A stretch of 64,000 nt of DNA from NCBI RefSeq assembly GCF_018812025.1, contig NC_063061.1:6313796-6377795 (forward strand). The letters run 5' to 3'. This document shows positions 57,939 through 64,000 of this stretch, piece after piece; position 1 is the first letter of the stretch, and every line of letters starts with the position of its first letter. Both the position numbers and the translations under genes were made by a program. The DNA is from Megalobrama amblycephala (Eukaryota; Chordata; Actinopteri; Cypriniformes; Xenocyprididae). Below the pieces are notes generated by a model that was not told the origin of the DNA, ran no database searches, and was given only the letters and a program-made list of their open reading frames with translations.

Positions 57939-59379
57939 CTAAGGGGGTTTAGCTTGCTGTTGCATATTGCAAGTGTTTTCTTTCAGTCCTCCTGTATCCA
58001 TAGGTGCATCAATGGGCGTGTTCTCAGATGCTGGCTCCTTTACTTCCGACACTATTTCCTTGGTTTCCATTAAGTGTCTGCGATTGTGGCGGAATACTTG
58101 ATCATCACGGGTGCGGATAAGGTATGACCGTTGTGTGTCCGCAGGTTGCAATGCAGTGGTGGGCATCCATCGGCCATTGGCTTGTTGAAACTGAACATTA
58201 ACCCCTTGTGCCAATGCTGACAATGGCTGTGCCTCTGTTTTGCTTGTTTTTGTTTCCTTTTTGCACTCACCAGTTTTTTATCAACAACCTGAGGCTGTAG
58301 CTGTTTTCCTGACATAGTTCTGGGATCTGGTGAGAGATAATGGGCTCTTTTGGATTAGATTTTCGGAGCTCTAAGCATGTGGTGCATCTTTCCACTATTT
58401 CCTCAATTTATTTGTTCATGCCTGGCCAAAATAAAATATCTCTGGCTCTTTGCTTACTCCTCTCAATTCCCATGTGTCCAGTGTGTATGCACTCTAACAT
58501 TTCTGCCCTAAGCACATGTGGAATGATGATTTTCTCACCCTTAAACAGAAGCCCTTCAATCTCTGAAATCTCATCTCTGTGATTCCAGTACTTAGCAAGG
58601 CTGGAGGGGCACTTCTTCCTCACATCAGGCCATCTGGCTTTTATAACACTTCTCAGGGAGGTAAGCTGTGAATCTTGCTCGGTTGCTTTTCGCATGTCTG
58701 TTAGCTTTCTGTCGCTTACGGGGAGGTTAGCTACAACTGTGTGAATTTGTGCATCCATATCATCATACAGACATTCAAGTCTGTACACAATGGACTTCCT
58801 GGACAGCGCATCCGCTATTGGAATGTCTTTTCCTGTACGGTGCACAATTTTGATATCGTACCTCTGTAACTGCAAGATCATTCTCTGAAGGCGTGGAGGT
58901 GCGGCTGCAGGAGGCTTTCTCAGAATGGGTTCTAAAGGTTTGTGATCTGACTCAACAACAACCTTTCTGCCATAGATATATGCTTGAAAACGTTTGCATC
59001 CAAACACCACAGCATTCAATTCCTTTTTGATCTGCGCATAGTTTTCTTCTGTTGGTGTGAGGGATTTCGAAACATATGCGATGGGTTTGAGGTCCTGGAG
59101 CAGTACAGCATCTAGGCCACTTTTTGATGCATCTATATGCAGGCGGAGCTCTTTATCAGGGTCGTAGTAAGACAGGACTGGGCCAGGCTCTCGTGGGATT
59201 AGCTCTTTCATCTTGTCAAATGCTTTTGTCTGAGTCTCGTCCCACACAAACTCATTATTTTGCTTCAAGAGCAGCCTCAGAGGTGTGTTTATTTCAGACA
59301 GATTTGGTGCAAATCTGGACAAGTAATTGACCATACCTAAGATAGTTTCCAGCTCTGACTTATTCTTTGGAGGGCTCAT
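57939..59379 (-). pseudogene. Ty3/Gypsy (mag-like) pol fragment lacking the integrase core
   Basis: On the minus strand the fragment starts within the RT thumb (SELETILGMVNYLSRFAPNL), then RNase H (LRLHIDASKSGLDAVLLQD, ESDHKPLEPI, HRTGKDIPIADALSR). The beginning of integrase follows (HTGHMGIERSKQRARDILFW and, after a stop, CTTCL). The DDE core is absent: after EPIISHQIPE the sequence jumps to the C-terminal tail (RSYLIRTRDDQVFRHNRRHL). No LTRs or gag are seen. It is a 5'-truncated, internally deleted relic. The clade call comes from the RNase H and linker wording. Confidence 0.85.
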
Positions 59380-59450
59380 GTCTCTTATCGCGCTGATTTT
59401 TTTCCTGAATTAGGTTTGATCCCATAGGAAAGAAAAATCAAAAGTGAGAT

Positions 59451-60549
59451 CTCTTAAACATCTCACACATTTCTCCTTGACAAAAATGAGGTTACTTTAA
59501 CATCAGATGGAGACTTTTGCTCGAGTCTCCTGTTTCTCACAATTGTCTCCTGAGACAAACACTCTAACACTCTAACAATGGTCTCCTTTAAAGTTTTAGA
59601 AGAGATCTCAACAACATCACACATTGTGCTCAGATTTTTCTCCTTAGCTAGTGACTCTGGTGCTCTCACTCTTGTCTCCTCTAAAGTTTAAAAGAGATCA
59701 CAATAACATCACACACTGTGCTCAGGCTTTTCTCCTAAACTAAAGACTCCGAATCTCCCACATTTGTCTCCTTTAAAATTTAGAAGAGATCTCAACAACA
59801 TCACACATTGTGCTCAGACTTTTCTCCTCAGCTAAAGACTTTGGCGTTCTCACATTTGTCTCCTCCAACAACTTTGCAATGTGTATACTAAGCTAAATGT
59901 CTTAATGTGAACTCAAACATTTCTATCATATACTATATATTAATTATCAAATTTGTCAAGGATTGAGTCATAAGCCCTTTAATGTGCCTTTCAGCAAAGA
60001 AAGTGCAGGGATACCTGTCCTGAGGCAATTTTCCTGATAACGGCATCTGGTACATTACTATTTCGAACAACAAATTATTTGCCCTATGCACATAAACTGT
60101 ACTACTTTCTTATTGTATCTACAATTAAGAGTAACGTTAACCTTATTTCTGCATAATTTCACTCTTAATATAGACTTAAATGCTGAAATTATGGACTTTT
60201 TTTTTTTTTGCACACTTTGTAAAGTTGAGATCTCATCTAAACTTTAAGAGGAGACAAATGTGAGAGCTCCTGAGTCTCTAGCTGAGGAGAAATCTCTGAG
60301 CACAATGTGTGATGTTACTGAGATCTTTTCTAAAACTTTAAGAGGAGACACATGTTAGAGATCCAGAGTCTCTAGCTGAGCAGAAAAGACACAGTGTGCG
60401 ATGTTATGGAGATCTCTTCTAAAACCATTGTGAGAGTGTTAGAGATTTTGTCTCAGGAGACAAGTGTGAGAAGCAGGAGACTCAAGCAAAAGTCTCCATA
60501 TGATGTTAACCTTATTTATGTCTAGCAGAAACATTTGAGATGTTAAAGT
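59451..60549. repeat. Large fold-back with about 92-bp subrepeats
   Basis: The left arm (59451-59870) and right arm (60220-60549) are inverted copies: CTTTAACATC.GATGGAGACTTTTG is mirrored by CAAAAGTCTCCATATGATGT. Within the arms a unit of about 92 bp (AGAAGAGATCTCAACAACAT, CACATTGTGCTCAGA.TTTT, TCTCC..AGCTA..GACTC, TTGTCTCCT) repeats three times at the left and about two and a half times at the right. The loop of about 340 bp is AT-rich. No coding capacity. Confidence 0.8.
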
Positions 60550-61925
60550 TTTTTTTTTTTTTTTTTTTTTCTTCTATCTTATTCATCCACAACACTTCAA
60601 TCTAGCACAATACACGCATTCTCATATTTGAAGTATAGTGTAGATAGAGTTTTGTTGCACAATGACTTAACAGAGGAAACCATGATGACCTATATTTACA
60701 TGCATGCAAAATGGGTTGTACAAGACAAACTTTGCAATGTTAAATGAAAAAAACAAAAAGGTTATGCAACAACCATGAAGCACTGGTACACTAGTATTAC
60801 ATTTGTTAAAAAGAAAGCGTTTATCTTAGCCTAAACATTTTACACTTGTCTAATACCTTGTTTGGAATAAGCACTGTACCAAAAGACAAAGCTGATACCT
60901 AAATAAAACATATAAGAGAATAATCTTGTCTTAGTATCCTGAGCTTAGAGAAAGCTCTGTCAGAACCATAGCCTTGCGGGCAGCACATCAACATTGAGAC
61001 ACAGCAGCTCCTCAGACAGCATGAGTTTCAGTCCCAGCTAAAGGTACTTTCCTGCTCCTATTCCCTTCTTGCCTCTCCCATTGTTTCCTGTCTCTCATCC
61101 TATGGTCCTGGGCTGGATTTCCTGAAACCTTCTTAACTTTACGTCATTCTTAAATTATACCTAAAACTGTACCTTAACGTTAATATGTGTTTCCCGAAAT
61201 GTTCTTAGTTAAGTAAGTCATACTTTCGTAAGGTTGGTCTGGACCACTCTTAACTACCTTATCACTGTTGACAGTCAATACGAATATAATTCTGAAGCTG
61301 TAATACACCCAGTGTTCAATTAGGATAATGACAAAGAATAAAATGCAAAGATTCACTGCTAAATTCAAATGTGCTTTAGCACTGATCCAGAGACAGTTGC
61401 GTGCTCCGCGCTTGTCATGTATCACAACTATTTGGTGTTTTTAACCTCATCAGGTTTATTTTAGGTTTCAGACATTTAAATACACATTTGAATTAAGTAG
61501 GTTACTGCATAAAAAATACATTTATAGTTTGTTAAAATCAAATTCCATACACTGATGTCTACGGAAGCTGCAACAATAACCCTTTCAATTATATAATATG
61601 TCTCACAAGCTTAGAAAGAGCAACCTCTGAGCAATGAAATGGAGTCTTGAAAAAGACTGCATCAAGACAATAAAGAGATGTTCTAAGTTTCTTTCACCAC
61701 TCTTTTCACCCTTTGTTCTCATGTCTCATTTCTGTCTACTCTTATTTCTCCTAAGCAAATTTAGGAGAAACATCTGGAACTCTATTGATATTAAAATGAG
61801 GGTTATATGAGAATCACAACTAAGTTTAATGACCTAAAGAAAAGCAACCACTAAGCAATACATTTTTCCTATGCGAAAATTGCTTGAACCACTGCAGTCA
61901 CAGACTATTTTAATGATGTCTATAC
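60550..61925. other. Intergenic stretch
   Basis: No supported gene. A short inverted pair (TGGTCCTGGGCTGGATTTCC at 61102 region versus GGTTGGTCTGGACCA near 61230) suggests a decayed small element. Confidence 0.45.
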
Positions 61926-62150
61926 TACTTTTCTGGACAATGAATGTGGTAATTATGGTGCTTTCTATGTGGGATAAAAAAAATAAAATAAAATAAATAA
62001 ATAAATAAAACTCATCTTTTGGATTTCATCAAAAATATCTTCATTTGTGTTCTGAAGATGAACGAAGGTCTTACTGATGTGGAATGACATGAGGGTGAGT
62101 AATTAATGTCAGAAATTTTATTTTTGGGTGAACTAGCCCTTTGAATGGAA
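61926..62150. repeat. Single arm of the fold-back 3 family
   Basis: Matches 27550-27742 (TCTGGAC..TGAATGTGGTAAT, TTTCATCAAAAATATCTTCA, TTTTTGGGTGAACTAGCCCTTT). Only the right arm is present. Confidence 0.75.
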
Positions 62151-62410
62151 CATTATCTGAACTTGAAACTCATCAAGTCACCAACAGGATCTTGAAAGTC
62201 ACCCACACACTGCAGAAAAAAACAACAACAACAAAAAAAACATTCTCATCAGCTCATCATCACCGTGTACAAATCTGTTGATCAGAAACAAGTGACAACT
62301 TTTTATTAACAATACAATATTTATTACATTTACAATAATAATGGCTTTGTGTACATACACAGTAATGCATTTGATAACACAAAAAAAAAATGCACCAGTT
62401 TGTAGTATTT

Positions 62411-62790
62411 GTCCGGTTACGGTCCCACTTTATATTAAGTGGCCTTAACTACTATGTACTTACATCAAAAAATAAGTACAATGTACTTATTGGGTTCATA
62501 TTGAATTGCAAAACACTTTTCCTGATATTGAGGTGGATACGGGTAAGGTTAGGGAAAACTTTGGTGGTATGGGTAGGTTTAAGGGTAGGGGTAAGGGTTA
62601 AGGGATGGGTCAACAGTGTAATTATGAATGTAATTACAGAAATTAATTACAGATGTAATTACATGCAGGTGTTTTTAAAATATAAGTACAATGTAAAAAC
62701 ATGTATGTACACAATAAGTGCATTGTATCAAATGATTAATTAAAATGTAAGTACATAGTAGTTAAGGCCACTTAATATAAAGTGGGTCCC
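62411..62790. mobile_element. MITE with GGTCCCACTTTATATTAAGT ends
   Basis: Inverted ends of about 40 bp (GGTCCCACTTTATATTAAGT + GGCCTTAACTACTATG and complement). Flanked by GGTTAC on both sides (8-bp duplication with one mismatch: CCGGTTAC/CTGGTTAC), which suits a hAT-type element. Copy A at 31365-31380 has the uninterrupted single GGTTAC site. The interior includes GGGTAAGGTTAGGG-type words. Confidence 0.85.
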
Positions 62791-63106
62791 TGGTTACTAA
62801 TGCAGTGTGCAGCATGGCTAATTTCTTAATAGTTTTTAGTTACTTATCAACAAAATCTAATAATTTGTTTAAATAAAGTGCAAATATCCTTTAATCAACA
62901 TTTAATATTTCCCCACATTACTTTCATGTTTAGAAATAAAGTTTGTGGTTAACACATACACATTTATCACCGTAAGCATGGGTGACACTCATGACACAAC
63001 AGTACTCATGTCAACCACATGGGATCTTTGTCATAAAGGAAAACCATAAATTTACAAAGGTCTTTTTTTTTACATACTTAACTTGCCCAAATTGTAATGC
63101 TCTCAG

Positions 63107-63108
63107 AA

Positions 63109-63145
<37 letters not shown>
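63107..63145. repeat. (AAT)n microsatellite
   Basis: About 13 AAT units; another tract lies at 63336-63369. Confidence 0.95.
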
Positions 63146-63147
<2 letters not shown>

Positions 63148-63334
63148 GAGATGTAAAAAAAAAAAAAAAATTGCCAACACGGACATGTTGCTTGACATCC
63201 TCAAAAACTAAAAATATGATAAATGAACAAAAATATGACCCACTATAAGTTCACTTGCGATGAGGATAAACTATGAGGATGTTTTTAATTTGTGGCTGCC
63301 GAAAACATAAAAGCATTGAAATTTAGCATTTAGA

Positions 63335-63371
<37 letters not shown>

Positions 63372-63639
63372 CTTCCAATATATTGTTAATAACTGTATAT
63401 GTTGTTGGGCCTGTGCAGTTTCATACATAAAGCTGTGTTTAATTTTAGAGAAATGTAACCAAGGTTACCAGAGTAATATAGAAATAAAGTTATTAATATA
63501 TAAACATACTAATATATAAACAAAACTATTGAGAACTACTTAAAAACGAGTACTATTATAAAAGAAAATATTAATTTTATATAAACATATATTTTACTTG
63601 GTTATTAATGTGACCAATAGAGAGTAGCTTTTAATACAA

Positions 63640-63832
63640 CGTGAGCCAATGAGAGCGCAGAATGTGGCGCAGCGGAGAAATTAGTTTCCGGATTTTGCAC
63701 GAGGTTTGCTCGTGGAGTCAGAGGCAGCTCTCTCTATCGTGCATAGGTGCTGATGAGCGCGGTGTTTGCTGACGCTCCGGGGAACAGAAACATAGAAATA
63801 ATCTTCTGGATGTGTTTTATCGATGGATTGAT
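63640..63832 (+). promoter_or_regulatory. Candidate promoter and first exon of the next gene
   Basis: Unique, GC-richer sequence after the repeat block. GAGCCAATGAGAGCG at about 63642 holds a CCAAT box. A perfect splice donor GTAAGT begins at 63833. An ATG at 63753 opens a frame (MSAVFADAPGNRNIEIIFWM...) that stays open to the donor (26 codons plus 2 nt) and is preceded by an in-frame TAG. Its Kozak context is weak. I do not recognise the peptide, so it may be 5' UTR only. Confidence 0.35.
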
Positions 63833-64000
63833 GTAAGTGAAGTGACGCATTTTATTTTCCATTGGTTGTGAATGACGTTGATATTGTAATGTGAGTGAAA
63901 TGGACATTCAATTTGTAAAATATAAAAGTTAATGGTGATATGCATATACTTTACTAGCGACAGAGTGTTGCTAAAGTGTTTACGAAGTGTATTTTTGATT

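Larger units (their letters stand above)
62160..63453. repeat. Locus repeat, copy C, block 2 (no receptor gene attached)
   Basis: Matches 31247-32150 and ends abruptly at about 63453, before the position where the receptor would follow. It is interrupted by the MITE at 62411-62790. Confidence 0.85.

Noticed and set aside
62540..62625. Interstitial telomeric repeat (GGGTAAGGTTAGGG-like words)
   Set aside because: There is no run of TTAGGG units. The words are part of the interior of a MITE whose ends and duplication are visible.

Overview
This is vertebrate, almost certainly teleost and probably cyprinid, genomic DNA. It is AT-rich, has spliced gene structure, very low coding density, many microsatellites, and a transposon mix typical of zebrafish- and carp-like genomes: several Tc1-like elements, TTAA-flanked and fold-back MITEs, DIRS and Ngaro-type tyrosine-recombinase retroelements, and a Tf1/sushi-type chromovirus. 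The species call is an inference from these families.

Layout. (1) 1-8.45 kb: the terminal coding exon of a GABA-A receptor beta-type subunit (409-762, + strand), followed by a long AT-rich stretch that may be its 3' UTR. (2) 8.5-28 kb: intergenic DNA filled with small DNA elements: a composite fold-back (9.46-10.44), four TTAA-flanked elements (11.7-12.3, 12.4-12.9, 15.2-16.1, plus one at 33.1-34.1), a Tc1-like copy with an almost intact transposase (18.75-20.25), a deleted second Tc1 family (20.26-20.68), three large fold-backs (22.5-27.7), and a solo LTR (26129-27053) inside the third. (3) 29-63.5 kb: a locus built from a tandemly repeated unit around a GPR34-like G-protein-coupled receptor gene (minus strand). 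Copy B (about 51.0-54.6) carries the only intact receptor gene (52590-53558). Copy A (about 29-40) keeps only the two ends of the gene. Between them, most of the receptor body has been replaced by DNA carrying a TTAA element and three minisatellites, and an Ngaro-type retroelement sits at the former 5' splice donor. Copy C (about 55.2-63.45) has flanking sequence only.

(4) Between parts of the repeated unit, at 40.1-50.64, lies a four-deep nest. A DIRS-type element (inverted terminal repeats, gag and RT/RNase H remnants on the minus strand) is interrupted by a TIR DNA element, which is interrupted by a Tc1-like element, which is interrupted by a nearly intact chromovirus (43699-48893, 5-bp target duplication, almost identical LTRs). 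The chromovirus has an 11-nt primer-binding site that is exactly complementary to a site inside its own LTR about 31 nt after the TATA box, the signature of Tf1/sushi self-priming. (5) 57.9-60.5 kb: a mag-like Ty3/Gypsy pol relic (minus strand) beside a large fold-back made of about 92-bp subrepeats. (6) 63.6-64 kb: a unique GC-richer stretch with a CCAAT box, a short open frame and a strong splice donor, which may be the first exon of the next gene on the + strand.

Only two segments look like working host protein-coding sequence: the GABA receptor exon and the GPR34-like receptor. Most other long open frames belong to transposable elements or arise from simple repeats.
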